DNA from: Bacteroidota bacterium
GTDB taxonomy: Bacteria; Bacteroidota; Bacteroidia; Chitinophagales; Saprospiraceae
Assembly (NCBI GenBank): GCA_017858735.1
Contig: JAFMBH010000016.1
Location: 1-53,099 of the forward strand
Direction: 5' to 3'
Length of the DNA stretch: 53,099 bases
The position numbers were made by a program, and so were the translations under genes. Below the pieces are notes generated by a model, which worked only from the letters and a program-made list of their open reading frames with translations, was not told where the DNA came from and made no database searches. Below are positions 45,802-53,099 of the stretch, one piece after another (the first letter of the stretch is position 1; each line of letters starts with the position of its first letter).

Positions 45802-46944
45802 ATGACAATTAATTCTACATTTTTAAATATTGTTTTTGTAATATCTCTGTTTTTTGTTTCACCAGCTATGGCTACCGTGGACCAGGACACCACGATCGTC
45901 ATGGCCACTTCCTCGGGAGGAAGTCTGGAAAACACTGGAAATGGATCGGTAGAATTTTCCTTCGGACAACTGTTGTATGCGAATGAAATAGCGAATACAC
46001 ACAATGTAAACCAAGGCATTCAACAGCCATCTATCTATGAACTCGCTTCGTCCGTGTCCTCCCTTTCCTGCGATAATTATATGCTTGATAATACGGTACT
46101 GTTGAAGGGGGAAATGTATAATGGCGTAGTCATTTTACCCTACCTTGGTGGTAATGGTGCTAATTATCTGGGCCTAAATATATCGTCTTCTTCAGTTAAT
46201 GGTCTGACAATGACCTTGCCGTCGGGTAAATTAGCCAGAGGCAATGGCTCCATTGAACTGGTGCTTAAAGGGGTGCCTTCCGACACGGGTATTGCCCTGT
46301 TTAATCTTGTTTTTGGAACCAAAACTTGCCCCATTAGCCTGCGAGTTTATACTATCCAGCCAGAATTATCTGTTTTGCGTTGCGATAACTTTTCCTTGTA
46401 TCCTTCGGCAGTGGGTAAAAACCTGGATTATTCCGGAGAAGTGAGTATTACTTATTCGGGGGGAAATAACGTAAAAACAGCGCCTGTTTCACTGTCTTCC
46501 CAAGGGGTTAACGGACTCGTTTTGAAAGCGGATGCCATGTCCCTGAATCAGACGGGTGGTTTACTAAAATATACCCTTCTTGGAAAACCTGGCAGTGCAG
46601 GTATTGCCGTTTTTTCTTTTCAGATTGGTGGAAAAGCCTGCGAGGTATCGGTAAAGGTGCTGGATAGTGAAATGATTAAAGTGAGTGATTTTTTCTCTCC
46701 AAATGGCGACGGCCTCAATGATTACTGGACTATTCCCGAACTGGATCTGCTGACAGATTCCAGGGTATTCATTTTTGACAGATTCGGACGCTTGTTAGTG
46801 GAGAAAACTGGAGCTGCTTTCCGTTGGGACGGATTGATTAACAATATCCCCGCTCCGGTAGATTCCTACTGGTACCTCGTAAAATTAAATGAAATCGAAA
46901 CATTGAGGGGGAATTTCACCCTGATGAGATACATAGCGATATGA
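45802..46944 (+). CDS. T9SS cargo protein with type B (CHU_C) C-terminal domain
   Basis: A 380-residue exported protein. Signal peptide 1-24 (PAMA); ATSSGGSLENTGNGSVEFSFGQLLY is a common N-terminal module of Bacteroidota surface proteins. Two paralogous beta modules of about 100 residues begin SLSCDNYMLDN and VLRCDNFSLYP and end GIALFNLVFGTKTCPISL and GIAVFSFQIGGKACEVSV. The last 85 residues (SDFFSPNGDGLNDYWTIPEL ... FDRFGRLLVEK ... RWDGLINN) are a gliding-type sorting domain. Its stop overlaps the start of a PorP/SprF gene by 4 nt, a pairing known for type B cargo such as SprB-SprF. Confidence 0.88.
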   Translation: MTINSTFLNIVFVISLFFVSPAMATVDQDTTIVMATSSGGSLENTGNGSVEFSFGQLLYANEIANTHNVNQGIQQPSIYELASSVSSLSCDNYMLDNTVLLKGEMYNGVVILPYLGGNGANYLGLNISSSSVNGLTMTLPSGKLARGNGSIELVLKGVPSDTGIALFNLVFGTKTCPISLRVYTIQPELSVLRCDNFSLYPSAVGKNLDYSGEVSITYSGGNNVKTAPVSLSSQGVNGLVLKADAMSLNQTGGLLKYTLLGKPGSAGIAVFSFQIGGKACEVSVKVLDSEMIKVSDFFSPNGDGLNDYWTIPELDLLTDSRVFIFDRFGRLLVEKTGAAFRWDGLINNIPAPVDSYWYLVKLNEIETLRGNFTLMRYIAI

Positions 46945-47495
46945 AGGGAATAGGAATACTTTGCTTTGTTTTTCAGGGAATAATATGTTTTGGACAAAAT
47001 TACATTTTCCAAAATCAACATTTTTTTAAACCCTATCTGATTAATCCTGCGCTGGCAGGAGCTAACCGATCGGGAAATGCGATGCTGGTGTATAGCAAGC
47101 GCCTGATTGGCTTTGAAAATTCACCAAACTCCCAATTATTATCCATCGATTATCCTTTAACAAAAAATCAAATTGGACTGGGGGTCAACGGATTTAAAGA
47201 CCAAAATGGGGCCGTTTCTTTCGTTGGCTTAGAATCTACCTTTGCCTACCATATAGAGAACGTAGGGAAAGGCGCTAAAAAGCCAGTGACAGGCCTATCT
47301 TTTGGCATATCAGCTACCTACAATCAGTATCGGATAGACAGATTGGGACTCTTAGCGGGAAATGTGGACAATAATCTGTTTAATGATGACACTAAGTTTT
47401 TTAATGCCTATCCGAATGCCAATGTAGGCTTCCATTTTCATTCCCACGGCTTCCATCTGGGCATCTCCGCCTACAATCATACCAAAGGTGAATGA
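46941..47495 (+). CDS. PorP/SprF family outer-membrane protein, N-terminal part (frameshifted gene)
   Basis: 184 codons: signal peptide (CFGQ), then FKPYLINPALAGANRSGNAMLVYSKRLIGFENSPNSQLLSIDYPL, the PorP/SprF opening, with following barrel strands. Full members are 300-330 residues, but this frame ends early at a TGA (47493-47495). The next frame (from 47488) carries the remaining barrel, and the two parts add up to the normal length. One extra base in ACCAAAGGTGAATGATC explains it. PorP/SprF proteins help type B cargo reach or stay on the surface. Coupled to the upstream cargo gene. Confidence 0.85.
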   Translation: MKGIGILCFVFQGIICFGQNYIFQNQHFFKPYLINPALAGANRSGNAMLVYSKRLIGFENSPNSQLLSIDYPLTKNQIGLGVNGFKDQNGAVSFVGLESTFAYHIENVGKGAKKPVTGLSFGISATYNQYRIDRLGLLAGNVDNNLFNDDTKFFNAYPNANVGFHFHSHGFHLGISAYNHTKGE

Positions 47496-47892
47496 TCTTT
47501 TCATGGATGAAAATGATGTTCGCAATGCCTTTCTCACCTACATATCCTCGGGCGTAAAGCTTAAGGTGAGTGAAAATATAGAAATTACCCCGGGTGTTTT
47601 ACTGAGGACACAGCAAAGTGCCGATTATCAATTAGATATGATGGTTGATGTCAAATTTAATTTACCAGGAGGTGCCTATTTCAGTGTGGCACCGGTGTAC
47701 AGGAATTATGAGTATTCAGTGTTCAGTAAAAGCAGATCGGTGGGCATGAATGCCATGGTATCAAAATATCCGTTCACGGCAGGCTATCAGTTTGATATTG
47801 GTTTATCCACGGTAAACAGTTTTCCAAACATGGGCCATCTGCTGATTGTTGCCTACGCCTTGTCTGAAAAACCAAAAAAGAAAAAAAAATGA
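47488..47892 (+). CDS. PorP/SprF family outer-membrane protein, C-terminal part (frameshifted gene)
   Basis: A 134-codon frame opening at a GTG with NDLFMDENDVRNAFLTYISSGVKLKVSENIEITPG, continuing VDVKFNLPGGAYFSVAPVYRN and ending FPNMGHLLIVAYAL plus a Lys tail. This is the second half of the PorP/SprF barrel with no signal peptide, so it cannot work alone. It overlaps the first half by 8 nt in another frame. Either a true mutation, a sequencing/assembly error, or rare -1 recoding would join the two. Its stop overlaps the next gene's ATG by 4 nt. Confidence 0.8.
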   Translation: MNDLFMDENDVRNAFLTYISSGVKLKVSENIEITPGVLLRTQQSADYQLDMMVDVKFNLPGGAYFSVAPVYRNYEYSVFSKSRSVGMNAMVSKYPFTAGYQFDIGLSTVNSFPNMGHLLIVAYALSEKPKKKKK

Positions 47893-50231
47893 TTAAGAAT
47901 ATGAAAAAGGGACTATTCCTTCTTTTAAGCATGACATTGAGCTACTTGGGTATAGCGCAAGTACCGAACTCATTTAGCTACCAGATGGTGATAAGAAATG
48001 GAAATAACGAATTGGTGGCCAACACCACGGTGGGGATACGCATTGGCCTTTTAGGGGGTAATGCGGCGGACACAGTATGGTACGAGGAGGAGCACAAGGT
48101 AAAGACCAATTTGAACGGATTGGCTTATATTACCATAGGAAAGGGAAACATGCTGAAGGGCGCTATATCGACCATAGACTGGACGCGGGGTCCATTTTTC
48201 ATCAAGTCGGAAACTGATCCGACGGGGGGCACGAATTATAGTCTGATCATTGTTTCACAAATGTTAAGCGTACCTTATGCAATATATGCAAAAACGGCGG
48301 AAAAACTGAGTACGCCAGTCACGGAATCAGACCCACTGTTTAGTAAGAGTATAGCTAAAGGAATCACGGCAGAGGACACCGCACGATGGAGCAAGAAGGA
48401 AGTATATGACGGAAATAGTGGTGGTAGTGGGGGTGGTAATGGCGGTGGTGGCGTTGTATTTGAGACTGACCCTGTGTATAATACCAGTGTTGCCAAAGGC
48501 ATCAGATCGGTAGATACGGCGGCATGGAACAATAAACTCAATCTGAAAGACACACTGAAAATGCTGCGTCCCTATTTGCGCGCAGCAGATACCGCCTCAT
48601 TATCAAATCGCTTAAATCAAAAGGTAGATTTAAATCAACTGAACACCAATACCTTAACCTTGGACGGGAAAATAAATATTGCCGATACGGTGGGTATGCT
48701 GGCGAATTACCGAACAGGGATTAATTCAAAAGTGAATATTGCAGATACCTCCGCCATGTTAGCGAATTACCAGGCAGGTATTATTTCCAAGGTCAATATC
48801 GTTGACACGACGAGTATGTTATTACCTTATCTTCGAGACGCGGATACAACGGCCATGTTGGCAAATTACCGAATGGGAATTAGTTCAAAAGTGAATATTG
48901 CGGATACCATCGCCATGTTAGCGAATTACCAGGCAGGTATTATTTCCAAGGTCAATATCGTTGACACGTCGAGCATGTTATTACCCTATTTGCGAGATGC
49001 TGATACTATTGTTATGTTGGCAAATTACCGTGGAGGTACCATAAATAAATTAAATATTTCGGACACGACGAGTATGTTATTACCCTACCTACGAGATGCG
49101 GATACCTCCGCCATGCTGGCAAATTACCGCGTGGGTACCGTTGATAAATTGAATATTTCAGATACGACGAGTATGTTATTGCCGTATTTGCGTGATTCGG
49201 ATACCACCGCCATGTTAGCAAATTACCGTGTGGGTAACATAGATAAATTGAATATTTCGGATACATTAAATATGCTTTTACCATACCTACGAGATGCAGA
49301 TACTACTTCTATGCTGGCGAATTACCGGACGGGAATTAATTCTAAATTGAATATTTCAGATACGACGAGTATGTTATTACCATACTTACGTGATTCGGAT
49401 ACTACCGCCATGCTGGCAAATTACCGCGTGGGTAACATAGATAAATTGAATATTTCAGATACGACGAGTATGTTATTACCGTATCTGCGTGATTCGGATA
49501 CTACCGCCATGCTGGCAAATTACCGCTTGGGTAACATAGATAAATTGAAGATTTCAGATACGACGAGTATGTTATTGCCGTATCTGCGTTATGCGGATAC
49601 CACCGCTATGCTGGCAAATTACCGGACAGGCATCAACTCAAAAGTGAATATTTCAGATACGACGAGCATGTTATTGCCCTACCTGCGAGATGCGGACACC
49701 ACCACTATGCTGGCGAATTATAGCTTAGGTATTAATTCTAAAATAACGGCTGTAGCAGCCTCAAAAGTCACGGGAATATTGCCTATTGCAAACGGGGGCA
49801 CTAATTCATCAACTCAAAATTTTGTCGATTTAACAACTGTTCAGACCGTTGCTGGAAGTAAATCTTTCTCGGGAAGTACTACCATGCAGGGTTCTTTAAC
49901 AGGGAATAATAGTAATACCTCAACCATTGCTGGATTCTCTGCTAATGTTAATACCCAAACAGGAACCACTTATACTTTGGTAGCCTCGGATAATGGTAAA
50001 ATAATAACCTTAAGCAATGCAGCAAGTATCACACTAACCGTTCCATCTTTGTTCATTGGCTTTAACTGTATGGTCGTCCAATTGGGCGTTGGTAAAATCA
50101 CTTTAACTGCCTCTGGTAGTACCGTCAGCTATAGAAGCAGTTTTACCAAAACAGCTGGAATAAATGCAATATGTACTTTGGTTCAATTAGGAGCAAGCTC
50201 TTTTATCAGTGCAGGAGATATGGAATTATAA
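47889..50231 (+). CDS. Surface fibre protein with 20/33-residue repeats
   Basis: A 780-residue exported protein. Signal peptide about 1-27 (YLGIAQ); VPNSFSYQMVIRNGNNELVANTTVGIRIGLL is a head module seen at the start of many Bacteroidota tail-fibre-like proteins. A Gly-rich linker is near 180. Residues 261-617 are twelve back-to-back units: three of 20 residues (KVNIADTSAMLANYQAGIIS type) and nine of 33 (with the insertion TSMLLPYLRDADT). A Thr/Ser-rich tail follows (KVTGILPIANGGTNSSTQ, SASITLTVPSL). Probably a trimeric stalk-like fibre. No sorting domain is seen. Coupled to the PorP/SprF gene and followed by two FISUMP genes. Confidence 0.75.
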   Translation: MIKNMKKGLFLLLSMTLSYLGIAQVPNSFSYQMVIRNGNNELVANTTVGIRIGLLGGNAADTVWYEEEHKVKTNLNGLAYITIGKGNMLKGAISTIDWTRGPFFIKSETDPTGGTNYSLIIVSQMLSVPYAIYAKTAEKLSTPVTESDPLFSKSIAKGITAEDTARWSKKEVYDGNSGGSGGGNGGGGVVFETDPVYNTSVAKGIRSVDTAAWNNKLNLKDTLKMLRPYLRAADTASLSNRLNQKVDLNQLNTNTLTLDGKINIADTVGMLANYRTGINSKVNIADTSAMLANYQAGIISKVNIVDTTSMLLPYLRDADTTAMLANYRMGISSKVNIADTIAMLANYQAGIISKVNIVDTSSMLLPYLRDADTIVMLANYRGGTINKLNISDTTSMLLPYLRDADTSAMLANYRVGTVDKLNISDTTSMLLPYLRDSDTTAMLANYRVGNIDKLNISDTLNMLLPYLRDADTTSMLANYRTGINSKLNISDTTSMLLPYLRDSDTTAMLANYRVGNIDKLNISDTTSMLLPYLRDSDTTAMLANYRLGNIDKLKISDTTSMLLPYLRYADTTAMLANYRTGINSKVNISDTTSMLLPYLRDADTTTMLANYSLGINSKITAVAASKVTGILPIANGGTNSSTQNFVDLTTVQTVAGSKSFSGSTTMQGSLTGNNSNTSTIAGFSANVNTQTGTTYTLVASDNGKIITLSNAASITLTVPSLFIGFNCMVVQLGVGKITLTASGSTVSYRSSFTKTAGINAICTLVQLGASSFISAGDMEL
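48669..49739 (+). repeat. In-frame tandem array of 60- and 99-nt units
   Basis: Unit order by length in nt: 60, 60, 99, 60, then eight of 99. Each begins AAA(A/G)TNAATAT (Lys-x-Asn-Ile). The 99-nt unit equals the 60-nt unit plus a 39-nt insert encoding the MLLPYLRDADT block. Later units are nearly identical at the DNA level. Confidence 0.85.
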
Positions 50232-50265
50232 TTTTTTCTGTATTTATGGAAATTAATGTAAAAAA

Positions 50266-51021
50266 ATGAAATATTTCCTGATTCCCATATTGATGCTGGT
50301 ATCTAAAATCGCCTTGAGTCAAATTATGCTGCCTGCTTATCAAGGGGTTGTCGCTAAAATTCCTGCAGGGGCTGTTAAGTCTTGCCCTGGTCTCGCTACA
50401 GTTACTGATGTGGACAATAACTCTTACAATACCGTTTTAATAGGTACGCAATGTTGGATGGCATCAAACCTTAGAGTTACAAAATACAATAACGGAACGC
50501 TTATCCCTTTGGATAATTCAGGTGGTTCAACTGGCGATGGAAGCACAGAAACCTGGACGGCAAGAACCTCTGGAGCACTAACCGTTTATGCCCATAGTAA
50601 CGGTAATCTTATAACTTATGGCTATTTATACAATTGGTATGCTGCCACAGATTCTAGAGAAATTTGTCCTACAGGTTGGCATGTACCAAGTGATGCAGAG
50701 TGGACAACTTTAACTACCTTTCTTGGAGGACTAACTTTGGCTGGAGGCAAGATGAAATCAACAGGAACTACCTATTGGACCTCACCAAACACAGGAGCAG
50801 ATAATTCTAGTGGCTTCTCCGCTCTACCTGGTGGCATTCGTTTTAAAGGTGGCAATCCTCCTGGGGCTTTCGCCGGTATCAAAAATACAGCTCGCTTTGG
50901 GAGTACTACCACGTCTAGCACCGCTGCTTATTTCTACCAACTGGATTTTGACGATATTAACGTGACACAGGGTACCTGTGGCAAGTCGTGTGGTCACTCT
51001 GTTCGTTGTCTTAGGGATTGA
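50266..51021 (+). CDS. FISUMP domain protein, copy 1
   Basis: A 251-residue exported protein. Signal peptide 1-18 (IALSQ), then a FISUMP (Fibrobacter succinogenes major paralogous) domain: TVTDVDNNSYNTVLIGTQCWMASNLRVTKYNNG, YGYLYNWYAATDSREICPTGWHVPSDAEW, GFSALPGGIRFKGG and the end SVRCLRD. The fold is related to C-type-lectin-like/FGE domains, and these proteins are surface-associated, of unknown ligand. The usual WSSTE segment is replaced by TSSTAAYFYQ. The first 99 nt are identical to copy 2 except one base, while the middle is diverged. Confidence 0.88.
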   Translation: MKYFLIPILMLVSKIALSQIMLPAYQGVVAKIPAGAVKSCPGLATVTDVDNNSYNTVLIGTQCWMASNLRVTKYNNGTLIPLDNSGGSTGDGSTETWTARTSGALTVYAHSNGNLITYGYLYNWYAATDSREICPTGWHVPSDAEWTTLTTFLGGLTLAGGKMKSTGTTYWTSPNTGADNSSGFSALPGGIRFKGGNPPGAFAGIKNTARFGSTTTSSTAAYFYQLDFDDINVTQGTCGKSCGHSVRCLRD

Positions 51022-51204
51022 CTATTTAACTATTTCGTGGGCAAGCAAATGCGGGTGGATGGTGCGAGGAATTTTGGTACACATCCTAAAAAGATGTTAC
51101 TAATTAAAAATATTTTGGATCTTTCCACATTAGAAAAGTAATCTCATGTTTGAAAAGGATTAGCACTAATTTACGTCATTTATTATCTAAATTTAAATTT
51201 TGAT

Positions 51205-52020
51205 ATGAAATATTTCCTGATTCCCATATTGATGCTGATATCTAAAATCGCCTTGAGTCAAATTATGCTGCCTGCTTATCAAGGGGTTGTCGCTAAAATT
51301 CCTACTGTGGTTACACCTGCTTTTACTTGCAGTACCTCCACAATTACCGATGTTGATGGAAATGTATACAATACGGTTTCCATTGGTACCCAATGTTGGA
51401 CAAAGGAAAATCTGAAGGTCACAAAGTATAATGATGGTGCATCGATTCCATTGAATAATACGTATACTTCAGGAACGGTTTCAACAGTATGGCAAGGTTT
51501 AATTACCGGGGCTTATGCCATTTATGACAATCAAGCAAGTTCAGGCACAAATGCAACGAACTACGGGTTTTTATACAATTGGTATGCTGCAAAAGGAATT
51601 GCGACAACGGGAAGTACCACGTATAAAAATTTATGTCCTACGGGATTTCACGTGCCAACAGATTCTGATTGGAGTAAATTAGTTATATTTATAGATTCAG
51701 GAGCTGATACATCTTCTACTTCAGCAACTCAGAGCAGTTCTGCAGGTACTAAGCTGAAAAAAAATTCCGCCTTATGGTTAACAAACACAGGAACTGACGA
51801 TTACGGCTTATCTGCTCTACCAGGAGGTTTTCGCCAACGAGTTGGTAGTTTCACTTATATTAGCTCTTACGCTTTCTTCTGGAGTGCTACCGAGGGCGGC
51901 AGCGGCAACGCCTGGTACCGCGACATGAACAACACCGATGGCATTGTGCGCAGGCTTGGCAATTGCAGCGGCTGCTATACTAGGTCAGGTGGCGCCTCCG
52001 TTCGCTGCCTTAGGGATTGA
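51205..52020 (+). CDS. FISUMP domain protein, copy 2
   Basis: A 271-residue paralogue of the preceding gene with the same signal peptide. STITDVDGNVYNTVSIGTQCWTKENLKVTKYNDG, YGFLYNWYAAKGI, NLCPTGFHVPTDSDWSKL, DYGLSALPGGFRQRVG and FFWSATEGGSGNAWYRDMN form a complete FISUMP domain ending SVRCLRD. The last 120 nt are clearly more GC-rich than the rest and contain many codons of the form NNC (GGC, AGC, AAC, GAC, ACC, TGC), in the place where diversity-generating retroelements alter related proteins. The stop and about 30 nt after it match copy 1. Confidence 0.88.
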   Translation: MKYFLIPILMLISKIALSQIMLPAYQGVVAKIPTVVTPAFTCSTSTITDVDGNVYNTVSIGTQCWTKENLKVTKYNDGASIPLNNTYTSGTVSTVWQGLITGAYAIYDNQASSGTNATNYGFLYNWYAAKGIATTGSTTYKNLCPTGFHVPTDSDWSKLVIFIDSGADTSSTSATQSSSAGTKLKKNSALWLTNTGTDDYGLSALPGGFRQRVGSFTYISSYAFFWSATEGGSGNAWYRDMNNTDGIVRRLGNCSGCYTRSGGASVRCLRD

Positions 52021-52179
52021 CTATTTGACTATTTCGTGGGCGGGGAAGTGCGGGCGGGCGACGCTTGGATTTTGGTAAATACTCGATTATTTATGTTGTT
52101 GAACCGAGACATTGTTACCTTTTAATAAAAAACATTAAAAAAGATGTTGGTTTTTGGTGATCGCAAGCACCTGGTTTAA

Positions 52180-52490
52180 AAGCAGGATTTACAGGATTTC
52201 GATGATTAGAGAGGACGTCTTTGGTTTGGGTGTTATGTTGATTCATACAGTAGCACTTTTTATACTGTTTTTCTGTAGAGACGCGATGCCTCGCGTCTTC
52301 TCCCCGAAAGTTTTCAATTTAAATTCACCCCTTTCACTTGGTCTTGAATCAGGATTTACAGGATTTTCAGGATTACAGAGGACGTCTTCGGCATGGGTAT
52401 AATGGGTTTTCGTAGAGGATTACTTTATGCCCTTTTTTTCGCCGATGCGTAACGCATCGGCGAAAGGCTTAGTAATGAATACACCTTTTA
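52180..52490. repeat. Composite dispersed repeat and MITE-like left end
   Basis: Contains AGCAGGATTTACAGGATTTC, the hairpin AGACGCGA-TGCC-TCGCGTCT (52279-52298), TTGAATCAGGATTTACAGGA with AGGATTACAGAGGACGTCTTC (52345-52393), and the palindrome CGCCGATGCG-TAA-CGCATCGGCG (52440-52463). The same blocks occur at 44.9-45.5 kb and in part at 34.2 kb. Confidence 0.7.
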
Positions 52491-52494
52491 ATAA

Positions 52495-52838
52495 TAACCT
52501 TCCCACCCAAATCGGAGACGTTATAATTAATCCTGGAAATCCTGTAAATCCTGCTTCAAAATGCCACGAAACAGTATTACTCTATAAATAACCTTCACAT
52601 TCAAATCGGAGACGTTATGGTTAATCCTATAAATCCTGAAAATCCTGATTCAAAATGCCACGAAACAGTATTACTCTATAATAACCTTCCCACCCAAATC
52701 GGAGACGTTATAATTAATCCTGGAAATCCTGTAAATCCTGTTTCAAAATGCCACGAAACAGTATTACTCTATAAATAACCTTCACATTCAAACCGACGAT
52801 GTCTTCTGTAATCCTCAAAATCCTGATTCAAACTACGT
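52495..52838. repeat. Tandem repeat of about 94 bp, 3.6 copies
   Basis: Units start with TAACCTTC at 52495, 52589, 52682 and 52776. Each holds AAATCGGAGACGTTAT, AATCCTG(T/A)AAATCCTG, and, except the last, ATGCCACGAAACAGTATTAC. Units 1 and 3 are closer to each other than to unit 2, and the last is cut short. The 52021-53056 stretch holds no gene that I can recognise. Confidence 0.8.
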
Positions 52839-53056
52839 TATACGGAAAGGTTTTATTCTCCGGAATTTACTAAATACTCACACCGCAAAATGTTTAAAAA
52901 ATAGGGTTAATTCCTAAATACTACACAATAAACCGTTTATTACAAAAATAATTACATTTTTATATTAATTGTGGCATTAATTTCGTTTGTTTTCATTACT
53001 TTTAGACAAACTTCCGGTGTTTATAATGATATTGAAAATTAAAGGAAAATTTTATT

Positions 53057-53099
53057 ATGAAATTAAATCATACGTTTACTATTCTTTTTATGTTTTCCT
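53057..53099 (+). CDS. Start of a further exported protein, cut by the window end
   Basis: An ATG at 53057 begins MKLNHTFTILFMFS, which has the form of a signal peptide, after a gap without genes. Only 14 codons are visible, so the product cannot be identified. Confidence 0.45.
   Translation, partial: MKLNHTFTILFMFS

Noticed and set aside
45753-46019. 88-codon minus-strand frame
   Set aside because: Antisense to the signal peptide region of the T9SS cargo gene, which has clear domain support.
48669-49739. CRISPR-like regular repeats
   Set aside because: The repeats are in frame within a long ORF and encode a protein array.
52154-52402. 82-codon plus-strand frame
   Set aside because: It consists wholly of dispersed repeat sequence (hairpin and MITE-like end); similar repeats elsewhere are not open.
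52495-52838. CRISPR array
   Set aside because: The repeat unit is 94 bp and nearly continuous, without unique spacers of constant length, and no cas genes are near.

Overview
The window comes from a member of the Bacteroidota, most like the Saprospiria/Chitinophagia. The evidence is AT-rich DNA, TAnnTTTG-type -7 promoter elements, few Shine-Dalgarno sequences, TonB-dependent receptors with carboxypeptidase-like N-terminal domains, a GLPGLI protein, a PorP/SprF protein, several type IX secretion (T9SS) cargo proteins with C-terminal sorting domains, FISUMP proteins, and the Bacteroidota-type tRNA-Arg - rpmB - rpmG - DUF4295 - ftsY cluster. Species cannot be named from sequence alone.

Layout. 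1-2.9 kb (minus): an AdiC-like amino-acid permease, translationally coupled to a guanidino-group-modifying (DDAH/amidinotransferase) enzyme, then a DUF1080 lipoprotein cut by the window edge. 3.0-6.7 kb: a GLPGLI protein and an outer-membrane beta-barrel receptor, convergent across a bidirectional terminator. 6.9-9.0 kb: tRNA-Arg(CCG) and an OmpA protein. 9.0-9.3 kb: short palindromes and repeats. 9.4-11 kb: a subtilisin exported by T9SS. 11.1-12.9 kb: tRNA-Arg(ACG), ribosomal proteins and FtsY. 12.9-15.9 kb: an NTF2-like protein, an App1-type phosphatase, a small barrel protein and RibA. 15.9-20.5 kb: a sulfur-assimilation block in which MetZ/OsmC diverge from a SAM riboswitch, a six-cysteine leader ORF, MetY and MetX. 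20.5-25.6 kb: a lipid kinase/beta-lactamase-like fusion, a T9SS-exported amidase, a thioredoxin-fold protein and Tag. 25.7-33.8 kb: a 1917-residue T9SS surface protein and a TonB receptor. 33.9 kb: tRNA-Ser. 34.1-37.3 kb: a small island bounded by repeats, with RhuM, an orphan ORF, a decaying toxin-antitoxin pair and a gene fragment. 37.4-39.0 kb: arsenic resistance. 39.4-44.8 kb: DUF2200, GH9 cellulase-like enzyme, VOC-ABM fusion, sulfatase and ThuA. 45.8-52.0 kb: a surface-protein operon with a T9SS cargo, a frameshifted PorP/SprF, a repeat fibre protein and two FISUMP paralogues. 52.0-53.1 kb: repeats and the start of another secreted protein.

The observation I rate highest is the 17.6-18.0 kb leader. 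A SAM-I-type riboswitch is followed within 6 nt by a 38-codon ORF that ends in six consecutive Cys codons. Two mutually exclusive hairpins share the segment at the end of that ORF, and all of this lies before the homocysteine-synthesis genes metY-metX. This looks like a tandem SAM-plus-cysteine control region. Other points worth checking are possible diversity-generating (DGR-type) variable ends on the two FISUMP genes, the 60/99-nt unit array in the fibre gene, the kinase-hydrolase fusion, the decayed toxin-antitoxin pair between 110-bp direct repeats, and a MITE-like repeat family with TTGAATCAGGATTTACAGGA termini.
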